A stretch of 64,000 nucleotides of DNA from Flavitalea plasmicola (GCF_030546645.1 NZ_JAUOTO010000008.1:186001-250000), one strand, 5' to 3'. Counted from the first letter of the stretch, positions 29,173-38,145 are shown. Numbers and translations: made by a program. Notes: generated from the letters alone by a model not told the origin.

Positions 29173-31536
29173 TTATTTATGCTCGAATAATATATTTTCT
29201 CTTATGTATTTCAGCTCACGGGGATTGGCGGTAAATTGGGTTGGGTGAGGGGAATTCTTTTTCCAGTCCGCCAGCTGTTGATAGTATTGACGATCATTGA
29301 TCCGTCCGGTTTGCCCGATTGCATTGATCATCCAGGAGCTTATCGTATCATTTTTTATCTGTATCAGGGTCCTGATCACCGGGTGGGCCCCGTAATTGAC
29401 ATTGATCGTGTTGTCGCTGCCTCCCAGATCATTGACATCTATGTCAAGTCCCGGCAGGAGGGTCATTTGGGGGATATGAAAGTCGAAGGGTTTGAATCCT
29501 TTCTCGCCTTTGTACCTGGCATAGAGCGAATCAGTCATCTTTACGATGTGTTTAAAACATCGGCTGCTGCTGATGGTAACAGAGTCGTAAGAAAGAGTCA
29601 TGTCTCCTGCCAGGAAATGCATGAGCTGATCATAACCGGGCGAGGACCGGACACCGAGGGACCTGGCTAATTCTTCGCCCTCTATTTTAGCAGACCTTCT
29701 GAAGACCTTATAAAATATTGCTTCCTGGTTACCGGGGTCCAACACTCCGTCCCAGTTTCTCATTTTTTCCCATTCGGGGGAAAGCATCGTATCGGGGAAA
29801 TATAACTTCAAAAGGGCGGCGATATCCGCGGCAGACAGGTCTTTTGTATCGGATTGCATTTTGAGAAATTTCTCTCTGCCAACCTTTTTATCTTCAGAAA
29901 GCAACCCGGCTATCCTGCGTGGCCGGTAAAGGTCGTCGAACCAGCGGGAGGAGTAATAATATTTACCATTTTCCGGTTGCTGGTTGGCGGAGAACAGATA
30001 GCCTGTCCCGGGATGAAAGGAGTGCGGAAGGGAATCGAAAGGAATGTACCTATCGATGGGAGAGCGCGTTCCGTCGAGAACACCGCCGGCGTAGCCCTCC
30101 GGTTTTACTGGCATTTTACCGGCGCAGATCATCCCTATATTACCATGGACATCCGCATAGGCAAAATTCTGTGAAGGGTAGTCATAGTATCTGAGGGCGC
30201 TACCGAATTCTTCCCAGCATGAAGCCTGCATCAATCGCCAGAAGGAAGCGACAGCGTTGCAGCTATAAAGAGGATGCCAGCGAAGGCTGAAAGTAAAGGT
30301 ATCCTTTTCGACCACCTGGCCGAAAACGGTGTAGCGGACTGTAAGTTTCTGGGACGGCCTGTCTTTCACGGCGATGACAAAATCTTTTTTAGTCATGGCT
30401 TTCCATTGTCCGTCGAGCCAATAATTGTCATGGCTTTTGGGGTCCACTTTCAACAGATACTGTTCCGTGACGTCCCAGCCGCCGTTGGTGATACCCCAGG
30501 CAATCTTATCGTTATGGCCTGTCAGGATAAAAGGCACACCGGGAATGCTAAACCCATAGGCATGCAACCGGGCGCAGGACAGGTGCAGTTCATAGAAGAT
30601 ATCGGGGGATGTAAGGAACAGGTGGAGGTCATTGCAAAGCAACAACTCACCGGAAGCCGTGTGACTGCTGTCCACGACCCAGTTATTACTCCCCAGGCTC
30701 CTGTTGAATTCCCTGGGTATATAGTTATTTTTCTCCCCTGGTTTAAAAAGGGTTATTTGCGGGCCGCCGCTTGCCTCCGGCGCCGGGGAGCCCGTGTATG
30801 CCAGGTTATGCCCGGCACTGTGCCCGGAAGGTATGATAGTAGGCTGATCGGCAGGCTGAGTGGGATATAACATCTGTCGTATCGCATCCGGTAGCTTGTC
30901 CAGGATCTCCTGCCTGTTAAAATAATCGTCGTACAGTGCCAGTTCGGAGCTCATATATGACTGAACGAGGAAGATATAATATGGCTTCCATGGCCCGGGA
31001 GAGTAATTCCAGATCTTATACATCGGGTCCCTTTCCCTCGCTGATTCGGCATTGATGCAGGCATTGACCCCATCGCTATAAGCCACCAGGTAATGGTAAA
31101 GGTCCGGCGCTTTATCATGTATGCTATCCAGGTATTCCTGCGCCCTATTTTCCAACTCGAACCTGATCCAGTACCTGTCCGAACCTATCCCGGCTTCACC
31201 CAGGATCGTGGACAGACGGCCCATCACCGTATTAGCGATCAGTTCCATCTGAAAGTAGCGGTCACGTGCATGCATGAATCCGGTGGCATATGCCAGCCCC
31301 TGAAGGTCTCCTGCGAAGATATGAGGGATGCCCAAAGTATCGACGAATACTTCCGCATCCTTTCCCTGTCCTTTAATAACCTTATGGCCGGCAGATCGGG
31401 GCGCATTAAGGCTAAGCATGCCGTCATGATAATTGGCAATACCTTGAATTGAATTCAGGCCGCTGTAATGTACAGAGGTCAGGTAGACCCATGCAGCAGT
31501 CATCAGCGTCAGCAGGATTACGCGAAAGTATTTCAA
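29173..31536 (-). CDS. Penicillin acylase family (S45) Ntn hydrolase, putative peptide deacylase
   Basis: 787 residues, the usual length for a penicillin-acylase precursor. An N-terminal hydrophobic segment (~5-22) acts as signal or anchor, placing the enzyme in the periplasm. The alpha part (~50-280) is followed by LGSNNWVV, where autocatalytic cleavage would expose Ser283 as the N-terminal nucleophile of the beta chain. Downstream are family features such as PGVPFILTGHNDKIAWG, which contains the oxyanion/structural residues of this family. Members hydrolyse amides: penicillin G acylase, AHL acylases, and PvdQ, which removes the fatty acid of the pyoverdine precursor. In an operon whose NRPS begins with a condensation domain and beside a PvdE-like exporter, removal of the starter acyl chain after export is the favoured role. 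Self-resistance by hydrolysis is the alternative. Confidence 0.9.
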   Translation of the reverse strand: MKYFRVILLTLMTAAWVYLTSVHYSGLNSIQGIANYHDGMLSLNAPRSAGHKVIKGQGKDAEVFVDTLGIPHIFAGDLQGLAYATGFMHARDRYFQMELIANTVMGRLSTILGEAGIGSDRYWIRFELENRAQEYLDSIHDKAPDLYHYLVAYSDGVNACINAESARERDPMYKIWNYSPGPWKPYYIFLVQSYMSSELALYDDYFNRQEILDKLPDAIRQMLYPTQPADQPTIIPSGHSAGHNLAYTGSPAPEASGGPQITLFKPGEKNNYIPREFNRSLGSNNWVVDSSHTASGELLLCNDLHLFLTSPDIFYELHLSCARLHAYGFSIPGVPFILTGHNDKIAWGITNGGWDVTEQYLLKVDPKSHDNYWLDGQWKAMTKKDFVIAVKDRPSQKLTVRYTVFGQVVEKDTFTFSLRWHPLYSCNAVASFWRLMQASCWEEFGSALRYYDYPSQNFAYADVHGNIGMICAGKMPVKPEGYAGGVLDGTRSPIDRYIPFDSLPHSFHPGTGYLFSANQQPENGKYYYSSRWFDDLYRPRRIAGLLSEDKKVGREKFLKMQSDTKDLSAADIAALLKLYFPDTMLSPEWEKMRNWDGVLDPGNQEAIFYKVFRRSAKIEGEELARSLGVRSSPGYDQLMHFLAGDMTLSYDSVTISSSRCFKHIVKMTDSLYARYKGEKGFKPFDFHIPQMTLLPGLDIDVNDLGGSDNTINVNYGAHPVIRTLIQIKNDTISSWMINAIGQTGRINDRQYYQQLADWKKNSPHPTQFTANPRELKYIRENILFEHK

Positions 31537-31726
31537 TTGTAAACTCTTTTAAGCGAGGGAAATGAAATTATACGGGTGGCTCCGGAAAAGCATGGCTATC
31601 GCCAAGGCAAGTAACATCCTCTATTTATCAGGTGTCGAATCTTCGATACCGGGGAATAAAAATCCTGATTAAATCATAAATTAAAAATGGTGACAATACG
31701 AATTCGTCATTCGGATTTTACGAAAG
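31537..31726. other. 190-bp gap inside the NRPS operon
   Basis: AT-rich spacer between the exporter stop and the acylase start, the only sizeable gap in the minus-strand run between 35.8 kb and the left edge. No ORF, strong hairpin with a U-tract, or clear Bacteroidota promoter (TTTG and TAnnTTTG at proper spacing) could be picked out by eye. It could hold an internal promoter or a processing site. Confidence 0.4.
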
Positions 31727-33370
31727 TTATGAGGTTGTATATTCATACAATGACGACAGCTGCTGAATCTCGAACATACGTCCGCTATCCATCTTATACA
31801 GCTTATCTGCATATTGATAATAATTGTCGTCATGAGTGATCGCTATCAATGTAAATCCTTCCTGTTTGATATATCCAATGATCTCTTTATAGAACTTCCT
31901 TTTGAAGTGCGGATCCTGATCTGCCGCGAACTCGTCGAGAATGAGGACAGGTTTCTTTTCGAGCATGGCATAAATGAGGGCTAACCGCTTTCTTTGACCG
32001 GTAGAAAGATTGATATCCGAAAATCCTTGCCTGTTTACAGTCACCTTCCCGTCGATCTCAAAAAGCTTCAGATATTCGTTGGCTTTCTCCAGGTCGACCT
32101 CCGGCAATCCGTAAAACTCGTCGAACAGGTGACAGTCGCTGAATACGGGTGCGAACTGAAGTTTATAGCATTTCAGGTGTTCCTGTTTTATGGACAGACC
32201 GTTTACAAAGACTTCTCCTTCATCCTGCCGCAGAAGGCCTGTAAGAATATTAATAAAAGTTGTTTTTCCGCTGCCATTGCCTCCGCTGATAAAGATCGCC
32301 TGTCCTTTGGAGATCTGGAAATCAACAGGGCCGACGGAAAAAGGTTTGTCCTGACCGTCAGTTTCTTCGGGAATATAGGTGAAGGCGATGTCTTTCAGTT
32401 CCAGCCGGTGGAAATCGCCGGAAAATGTGATTTCTTCCGCGGCTGTATTGCCGTTTACCTGGTCTTCCAGGTCGTTTATCCTTCTCAGGGAGGCCCGGGC
32501 CTGGGAAAGATTGGGGATCAACAGAACTACCGTCTCGATGGGACTCCAGGTATACAGTAACAGGAATATAATATTAACGAGATTGGCTTTGTCGACGCTG
32601 AACAAATCACCCAGGAGCAACAATATGAGCCCAATAAAAATGTAGAAGGCAATCTGACCTATCACGCGGTTGATCAGGAAGCTGACCTGGGCTTTTTGAT
32701 TCAGGACGGAGGACGCATTTATTGACCTGTGAATGTGTCTTTCCGATATTTCTGCGCCTTTAATGGGGGCTATATTTATTTCTTTAAAACCCCTTATTAC
32801 TTCATTCAGGTATTTTATGAAGATGTCATTCTGCTCAAGCGCCAGCTTGAATAATCGCAAGGCTTTGCGGGCACAGAAATAGTAGATCACCAGGGTGAAC
32901 AGGATCAGCCCTACGACACAAACCAGTAGCTTCCAGGATAATACAGCCATATAAATCAGGCAGATCACCACCACCAGTATATTCGTGATGATGTCCACCA
33001 CATTAATAGAAGCGTTCACTATGTTATTGGTGTCGTTTGTCAGGGTGGAAAGGATCCTGCTCTTATTCCTTTCCAGTACGGCCAGCGGCGAGCGCAGGAT
33101 CATCTTCAATATTTCGATCCTGGTCTGTTTGAGGAGATGCTGGGTGAACCGTATAATGCCTATTGCCACCAGCCACCTGCATAGGACAAACGAGCATACG
33201 GAGCCCACGAACATAAACAGATACATTCGTGTGCCCGACTGGGTCCGTGTGACATAATCGTGTATGATTAGGTTGATCGTGTACAGAACGCCTATATTAC
33301 CCAGGGCGGACAGTATACTCAACACTGAAAAATAGATGTATTTATTCCAATTCCCCTTGCTGATGTTCAT
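31727..33370 (-). CDS. SyrD/PvdE-type cyclic peptide ABC exporter (fused membrane and ATPase domains)
   Basis: 547-residue half-transporter. The N-terminal membrane domain (~1-300) has about six hydrophobic segments. The ATPase domain (~330-547) has Walker A GGNGSGKTT, signature LSTGQRKRLAL and Walker B VLILDEFAADQDP followed by an FKRKFY segment. LSTGQ in place of LSGGQ and the DEFAADQDP Walker B are typical of the SyrD/PvdE family that exports NRPS peptides (syringomycin, the pyoverdine precursor ferribactin). It most likely moves the finished peptide across the inner membrane. It sits 29 bases after the FkbM gene and upstream of the acylase, in line with export followed by periplasmic processing. 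Confidence 0.93.
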   Translation of the reverse strand: MNISKGNWNKYIYFSVLSILSALGNIGVLYTINLIIHDYVTRTQSGTRMYLFMFVGSVCSFVLCRWLVAIGIIRFTQHLLKQTRIEILKMILRSPLAVLERNKSRILSTLTNDTNNIVNASINVVDIITNILVVVICLIYMAVLSWKLLVCVVGLILFTLVIYYFCARKALRLFKLALEQNDIFIKYLNEVIRGFKEINIAPIKGAEISERHIHRSINASSVLNQKAQVSFLINRVIGQIAFYIFIGLILLLLGDLFSVDKANLVNIIFLLLYTWSPIETVVLLIPNLSQARASLRRINDLEDQVNGNTAAEEITFSGDFHRLELKDIAFTYIPEETDGQDKPFSVGPVDFQISKGQAIFISGGNGSGKTTFINILTGLLRQDEGEVFVNGLSIKQEHLKCYKLQFAPVFSDCHLFDEFYGLPEVDLEKANEYLKLFEIDGKVTVNRQGFSDINLSTGQRKRLALIYAMLEKKPVLILDEFAADQDPHFKRKFYKEIIGYIKQEGFTLIAITHDDNYYQYADKLYKMDSGRMFEIQQLSSLYEYTTS

Positions 33371-33399
33371 AATAAGACGCTGAAGTTTATGTCGATCCG

Positions 33400-34209
33400 C
33401 TAGAATGTCGCGTGTGTATCATACCAGCCGACGTCCGGATATCCGATCCTCATTTTATGTAGTATGGACTTGCAAAACTTATTGTTGAAATATCCGTAAT
33501 CCCCGAACAGTCTGTACATGCGGAAAAGCCTCCTGTAAGTCTTTATGCATTCTTCGAGGGTCATCCATTTTCCGGGCAATTCGCCCCCAAACAGTCCGCT
33601 GCTGCCTTCCTTAAAAACATGGTGCACGAATTGGCCTTCGAGGGAAATTTCAGGGCATTTTTGCTGCTGGATGTATTTTTGGTTGATGATCTTGAAGTTG
33701 GTATACCCCAGGGTTTTTAAAACAGAACATTCATCCAGCAACTTTTGCCATGAGATCTTTTCCGACTCGATCGAGAGGTATTTGGGTCTTTCATGCAGGC
33801 CAGTGAGCTGTCTTATGGCCAGGAGATCCGTTCCTTCAATATCTATCTTCATGTAATAGGGCATCCCGAATTTTCTGATCAGCGTGTCCAGTCTCACCGT
33901 CCTCACCTGTTCCCGGATGGATTGTGCTCCGAACATTTCGTTCCTTTTCGCCCAGTTGATATCAACTGTTCCCCATACTGAGATCGAGGTGTTCTTATAG
34001 AATGATATCGTATCGCCGTCCTTGTCTCCGACGGCGCAATTTACGATCCTCATCTGGCCGTTGTCGATATACTTTTTAAGCGCGACCCTGCTGATCCTGC
34101 ACAGTTCTTCAGACGCCTCCACTCCTACTACCCGGAACCCCTTTTTCAGGTAAAATTCGCTGTCTTCCCCTTTATGCAGTCCCAGATCAAAAATCAAGTT
34201 GGTATCCAT
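33400..34209 (-). CDS. FkbM family SAM-dependent methyltransferase
   Basis: 269 residues. It opens with the SAM-binding motif FDLGLHKGEDSEFYL (motif I), then VVGVEAS (the acidic residue for the SAM ribose), IVNCAVGDKDG and YMKIDIEGTD, the order seen in FkbM-type methyltransferases. Family members usually O-methylate sugars or polyketide/peptide hydroxyls. It lies 9 bases after a glycosyltransferase and ahead of the exporter, so O-methylation of a sugar or of a side chain on the NRPS product is the likely task. The substrate cannot be read from the sequence. No membrane segment or signal peptide is seen, so it acts in the cytoplasm, before export. Confidence 0.88.
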   Translation of the reverse strand: MDTNLIFDLGLHKGEDSEFYLKKGFRVVGVEASEELCRISRVALKKYIDNGQMRIVNCAVGDKDGDTISFYKNTSISVWGTVDINWAKRNEMFGAQSIREQVRTVRLDTLIRKFGMPYYMKIDIEGTDLLAIRQLTGLHERPKYLSIESEKISWQKLLDECSVLKTLGYTNFKIINQKYIQQQKCPEISLEGQFVHHVFKEGSSGLFGGELPGKWMTLEECIKTYRRLFRMYRLFGDYGYFNNKFCKSILHKMRIGYPDVGWYDTHATF

Positions 34210-34218
34210 AAAAGTAGC

Positions 34219-35307
34219 TTAAGACACTTGAATGGGTGTTGACATATCAAAATTTAAATAGACCGTGCCCCTGCCCCATCCCCTGGCATTGATGGTCACG
34301 TCGTCCCTGTCGTTTTGAAAGTACCTGACGCGATTTATGCATTCACCATACCCTATGATCAAAGTATGATACAATTCATTTTCAGGAGATATCTGCCGCC
34401 AACCTTCTATCCTGCCGGCATCAGCCGTGCCAAGCATTCCTATTGCGCTTTCATTCACTATCTCCATCGGATGGTCCGGTGTCTTTAATTGCAGAACCCC
34501 GTTTTCCCTGGTAAAAGCCCCTTCCCTTTTTGATCCTTCCTGCATTGAAAAACCCCAGTAGGTATTTAGCCAATCGTGCTTCAATGCTTCATTGAAATTG
34601 AATTTTGCCTCTATGAAGGTGTGGTCCTTAAGGAGATATAGCACTTTGAACCGCTCGGATGAGACAAAGTATACGTAAATGATATCCAGGTTATCAAATA
34701 AATGATAGTTGATAAGGCGTTCCATATTGGAATGACCAATGTATCTCAGGTATTTTTCATCCTCGATGAACACCCTTTTACCACCGGCTTTTTCAAGCCG
34801 GTTGATCAGATCCACGTCATCGATCCCATATCCTGTCAGGGATTCGTCAAAGCCGCTGACAGAGTGGACGAGGTTCCTGGCGAACCCTACCTTTCCTCCC
34901 TGATCCCTGTAAGGGATCTGCGATTTTCGCAAGGTAGTTATAACGGAATTTTCACCATTGGCGGCAAATTTTGCATCTATCCAATCGGCATAACCTGGTC
35001 CGGCATAGTTGTCGGCGTCTATCATGCATACGATATCTCCTGTTGCAAGTTTAAGCGTCATATTTTTTGAATGGGACATATTAAAATACTTCGGCTCGCA
35101 TGTTTTATAATATTTAACTATGCCCATTTCGATAAACTTTCCAATAGTCTCTTTCGCCCAATTTTCCATGTTGTCGCGGGAATTATAATCAAGGATAACG
35201 AATTCAACATTGGGGTGGTGGATATTTTCAGCGATATTTACGGGAAGCGTTTTGCTTAGGTGTTTCAGTCTATTCATGCATACCGTGCAGATAGATATCT
35301 TATTCAT
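34219..35307 (-). CDS. GT-A fold (family 2-like) glycosyltransferase
   Basis: 362 residues. The N-terminus is a nucleotide-sugar binding start (ISICTVCMNRLKHL, then FVILDYNSRDN). MIDADNYAGPGY gives a DxD-type metal/nucleotide-sugar motif near residue 97. A region with GYGIDDVDLINRLEKAGG resembles the galactosyltransferase-like acceptor-site motif (family WGxEDxDL type). The last ~110 residues are not familiar to me and may be an added acceptor-recognition part. It has no membrane segment. Being the second gene of the operon, just after the antiterminator, it may glycosylate the NRPS peptide; this is inferred from context. Confidence 0.82.
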   Translation of the reverse strand: MNKISICTVCMNRLKHLSKTLPVNIAENIHHPNVEFVILDYNSRDNMENWAKETIGKFIEMGIVKYYKTCEPKYFNMSHSKNMTLKLATGDIVCMIDADNYAGPGYADWIDAKFAANGENSVITTLRKSQIPYRDQGGKVGFARNLVHSVSGFDESLTGYGIDDVDLINRLEKAGGKRVFIEDEKYLRYIGHSNMERLINYHLFDNLDIIYVYFVSSERFKVLYLLKDHTFIEAKFNFNEALKHDWLNTYWGFSMQEGSKREGAFTRENGVLQLKTPDHPMEIVNESAIGMLGTADAGRIEGWRQISPENELYHTLIIGYGECINRVRYFQNDRDDVTINARGWGRGTVYLNFDMSTPIQVS

Positions 35308-35317
35308 ACCTCTAAAT

Positions 35318-35839
35318 TTAAGCGATGCCGGGCTCAGCCCGGATCAAGTGTTCGGTTGGCAGGGAGACCAGGATATTTCTCTGTAACAATTCAACGCGCA
35401 CCAGCAATTTTGTTTTATTCCTGAACTGAACTACTTCACAGGAAAGACCGGCCAATGCTCCTTCTTTAATGACCAGTTTCTCAGCAGGCTGAAACTGGGT
35501 ATCGGACACCTCCAGATCTTCAGAATGTCCGGCGATCAACTTGATATTATCGACTACCGAATCGCTGACCTTCGCGATCGTTTTTCCGCTCCTTACATAG
35601 TACAAAGCGCCCCCCGCGTCAATTCCCTCGTAATAATCATGCATGCTATTTAAATAAATGAAGACGTAGGACGGAAAGAGAGGTTCATTTACAAATTTCT
35701 TTCGATCGTGCCACGTGCGAAGCTTTTTTGTAAGCGGCAGATAGGAGTTGATATTAATTTCGGTCAAATAAGTGTGAACAGTTTTTTCGTGGCGGGGCTT
35801 TGTGTAGATGAGATACCATCCTGCATGAAATTTATTCAT
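35318..35839 (-). CDS. UpxY/NusG-family transcription antiterminator
   Basis: 173 residues, the length of a specialised NusG paralogue. The N-terminal NGN domain starts GWYLIYTKPRHEKTV and contains FPSYVFIYL; the C-terminal part has a KOW-like stretch (KEGALAGLSCEVVQF). Bacteroidota UpxY proteins of this kind act at the 5' ends of capsular polysaccharide operons, while LoaP in Bacillota does so for antibiotic operons. NusG paralogues bind the RNA polymerase clamp and prevent early termination. It is the first gene of a co-directional run of more than 35 kb, so the likely job is processive antitermination to let polymerase reach the distal NRPS genes. An alternative start upstream was not preferred, because homology begins at this ATG. 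Confidence 0.93.
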   Translation of the reverse strand: MNKFHAGWYLIYTKPRHEKTVHTYLTEININSYLPLTKKLRTWHDRKKFVNEPLFPSYVFIYLNSMHDYYEGIDAGGALYYVRSGKTIAKVSDSVVDNIKLIAGHSEDLEVSDTQFQPAEKLVIKEGALAGLSCEVVQFRNKTKLLVRVELLQRNILVSLPTEHLIRAEPGIA

Positions 35840-36146
35840 AGTGCCAAAGGTTTAATTTAGCTTGTGATACAGCTACCGCTAAAGCGAGTAACAGCGCCTG
35901 CAACCAGGTTATCATGTGAATAGTTTTCAAGGAAGGAAATTGCCTTTCAGGGAAACAAATTAATTCAAAAAAAGCCGGATGATATTGAGTAGTAGCACCA
36001 AATTTCGATTCGGTTTTTACGAAATAAGTAATTTTCATTTGAAAAAATGCAGGCATATCATAGTGAGCGATGATTAGCAAAAACCGAAACATTATTTGGC
36101 AGTTTTACTATCTACGGATTTAGGGCTTAAGATTAGATTACAGGGC
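35840..36146. promoter_or_regulatory. Divergent intergenic region with the presumed NRPS operon promoter and leader
   Basis: About 300 AT-rich bases between the antiterminator (minus) and the antiporter (plus). Any promoter for the NRPS operon and any RNA element loaded with the UpxY-like factor should lie here. I could not find an unambiguous pair of Bacteroidota promoter boxes by eye; on the minus strand a TTAATTTG lies near 35960 but lacks a convincing upstream partner. No strong hairpin was found. Confidence 0.4.
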
Positions 36147-37448
36147 ATGAACTATAACGATATATTTATACAGTTGCTGGTAACTGTAGCAGTCATTCTG
36201 ATCTCGGCCAGGTCCCTGGGACGATTGATGGTCGTATGCAAACAACCTAAAGTAGTCGGAGAAATGATAGCCGGCATTCTCTTAGGCCCTACCTGTCTGG
36301 GATATTTCTTTCCAGGTCTTTCCGGCAGGGTCTTTTCGCAGGAAGTGATGCCATTCATTTTTTCACTGAGCAACCTGGGTTTGATCCTGTATATGTTTCG
36401 CATTGCTTTGGAGATCGATTTCAGGTTATTTACCAGGTCAACCTTCCGTCAATCTTTTTTACTGACTGTTTCTGCAACTGCAATACCGTTCCTGACAGGG
36501 TTATCAACAGGCATGTTCTTTTTTGATAAATTAAAGGGCGGCAGCACCAGCCTGCTCACTTTCAGCTTGTTCCAGGGGTGTGCGATCGCATTAACCGCTT
36601 TTCCGGTGCTTGCGCGGATATTACAGGAAAAAAAACTGATAAAGTCCAGGATGGGAGCGGTGTTGTTGCTTTCTGCGAGCATGCAGGATGTAATCGCCTG
36701 GTGCCTTCTTGGCTTCATCACCATCTCTGTACAAAAGGGCTCGCCATTTATAGGTACAAAAAACATTATTGGGATGATAGCATTCGCTATCATACTGGTA
36801 TCCGGAAAGTATATCCTGCGGGTATTATACAAAAGGGTCAAGGCAGGCAGGTTGACAAAGCAGGCCTATTCATCGGTCGTGATCGCTTTTGTTTTAACGA
36901 GTGCATTGATGACAGATCACATCGGCCTTCATTCGGTTTTTGGAGCGTTTATCTTCGGGATCCTGGCCCCCAAAAATGAAATTATTGTCCATGAACTTTC
37001 TGCCAGGCTCCAGGAGGTCACTGAGCTTTTGTTGATTCCTCTCTTCTTTGCCTATGCCGGTTTAAAGACTAACCTGCTTATACTGGGTCAGTTGAATTTC
37101 CTGTTGCCTGCCATAGTCATTTTGCTGGGGGCATTTGCCAGTAAATACACCGTTACCGCTTTAACGATGCGATGGTCGGGATTTGGGTACAGGGAGGCCT
37201 CTGCGGCAGGGGGATTGATGAATGCAAGAGGGATGATGGAGCTTATTATTGCCAACATCGGATTGATGTATGGGATCATTTCTGAAAAATCATATTCAAT
37301 TTTGATCCTTTTGGCTATTTCATCTACCATGCTAGCCATGCCGATCTATCATTTTTCGATGAATTTCAGAAGAAAAAAAACAATGCGACCCACATCGGCC
37401 CCCTCAATGCAGGCACAGGAGAGCCCTTCTGTTATGGTAAAGGGCTAA
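36147..37448 (+). CDS. CPA2-family monovalent cation:proton antiporter
   Basis: 433 residues from the ATG at 36147; an in-frame TTG at 36096 would add 17 residues that do not look like part of the fold. About twelve hydrophobic helices match the sodium/proton exchanger domain. Family segments: VVGEMIAGILLGPT (helix 2), GLILYMFRIALEID, ALTAFPVLARIL and HSVFGAFIFGILAP. It probably exchanges K+ or Na+ for H+ at the inner membrane and has no RCK/TrkA-N domain. The ion-binding helix reads SASMQDVIAW, where most CPA2 members have DD (electrogenic) or ND. It is divergent from the NRPS operon and a link to it is not shown. Confidence 0.9.
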   Translation: MNYNDIFIQLLVTVAVILISARSLGRLMVVCKQPKVVGEMIAGILLGPTCLGYFFPGLSGRVFSQEVMPFIFSLSNLGLILYMFRIALEIDFRLFTRSTFRQSFLLTVSATAIPFLTGLSTGMFFFDKLKGGSTSLLTFSLFQGCAIALTAFPVLARILQEKKLIKSRMGAVLLLSASMQDVIAWCLLGFITISVQKGSPFIGTKNIIGMIAFAIILVSGKYILRVLYKRVKAGRLTKQAYSSVVIAFVLTSALMTDHIGLHSVFGAFIFGILAPKNEIIVHELSARLQEVTELLLIPLFFAYAGLKTNLLILGQLNFLLPAIVILLGAFASKYTVTALTMRWSGFGYREASAAGGLMNARGMMELIIANIGLMYGIISEKSYSILILLAISSTMLAMPIYHFSMNFRRKKTMRPTSAPSMQAQESPSVMVKG

Positions 37449-37461
37449 GCACACGGGGCAT

Positions 37462-38145
37462 TCATTGAATGGTGCCGGTTTTTCGCAGGCCGACGGCGAT
37501 GATCTTCCTGCTAATGGCGTACTTCAATAATCCTACAGTAGACCTGACCCCAATCTTCTCCTTCATGTCCTGGCGGATCTTTTCAACAGAGCGGACGCCT
37601 AAAAAAAGCTCATCGGCGATTTCCTTGTTACTTTTCTCTTCCCATATCAATTGCAGAAGCTTTTTCTCCCGGTCGCTCAACGTAACATCTGATTTCCCAA
37701 CGTGGTTCTTGATATTGTTCTGCTTATTCCAATACAATGCTTCTGTAAATATCCGGTTCCTGTAAATACGGTTATCCGCGACTGCCCGAATGGCCTGAAG
37801 CAATTCTTCCGGTTCGTCCGCCTTGGATATATATCCGTGTATCCCGGCGTCGAGCAGATCACTGATCAGATTCATATCCGAACTCATTGACAGGACAAGT
37901 ATTTTTAAGGTGGGATGTTCCGTTCGAATAAGATTCAAAGCCTCGCTGCCATTTAATTCGGGCAAAAAAATATCCATCAACAATACGTCAATGGATGCAG
38001 CTCTTAATTTATTCATCAGGTCGAAGATGTCCGTGGCCTGTACTGTTACATTAATATTTTCCTGGTCAGAGAGAAAAGCTTTGAGCGTTTTCCTAAATAA
38101 AACATGGTCATCGACAATCGCGAGGTTAATAGGTCTCGATAGCAT
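37462..38145 (-). CDS. NarL/LuxR-type response regulator
   Basis: 227 residues from the ATG at 38145; the longer reading from 38205 adds 20 residues with no homology. The receiver domain (~1-120) starts INLAIVDDHVLFR and has the phospho-acceptor Asp in VLLMDIFLPELNG, the switch region SMSSD and the Lys in ISKAD. The C-terminal HTH (~150-215) has LSDREKKLLQLIWEEKSNKEIADELFLGVRSVEKI, of which LSDREKKLLQL and NKEIADELF are the signature parts. It is a DNA-binding two-component output protein. No partner kinase is adjacent. It converges tail to tail with the antiporter (13-base gap). Confidence 0.92.
   Translation of the reverse strand: MLSRPINLAIVDDHVLFRKTLKAFLSDQENINVTVQATDIFDLMNKLRAASIDVLLMDIFLPELNGSEALNLIRTEHPTLKILVLSMSSDMNLISDLLDAGIHGYISKADEPEELLQAIRAVADNRIYRNRIFTEALYWNKQNNIKNHVGKSDVTLSDREKKLLQLIWEEKSNKEIADELFLGVRSVEKIRQDMKEKIGVRSTVGLLKYAISRKIIAVGLRKTGTIQ

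Noticed and set aside
1-35839. Siderophore cluster, by analogy with pyoverdine
   Set aside because: No TonB receptor, hydroxylase for hydroxamate groups, catechol genes or MbtH-like protein is visible; the similarity is limited to acylation, export and deacylation logic.
35832-36092. Minus-strand frame of 86 codons overlapping the start of the antiterminator
   Set aside because: It runs through the AT-rich promoter region, overlaps the better-supported gene in another frame and has no recognisable features.
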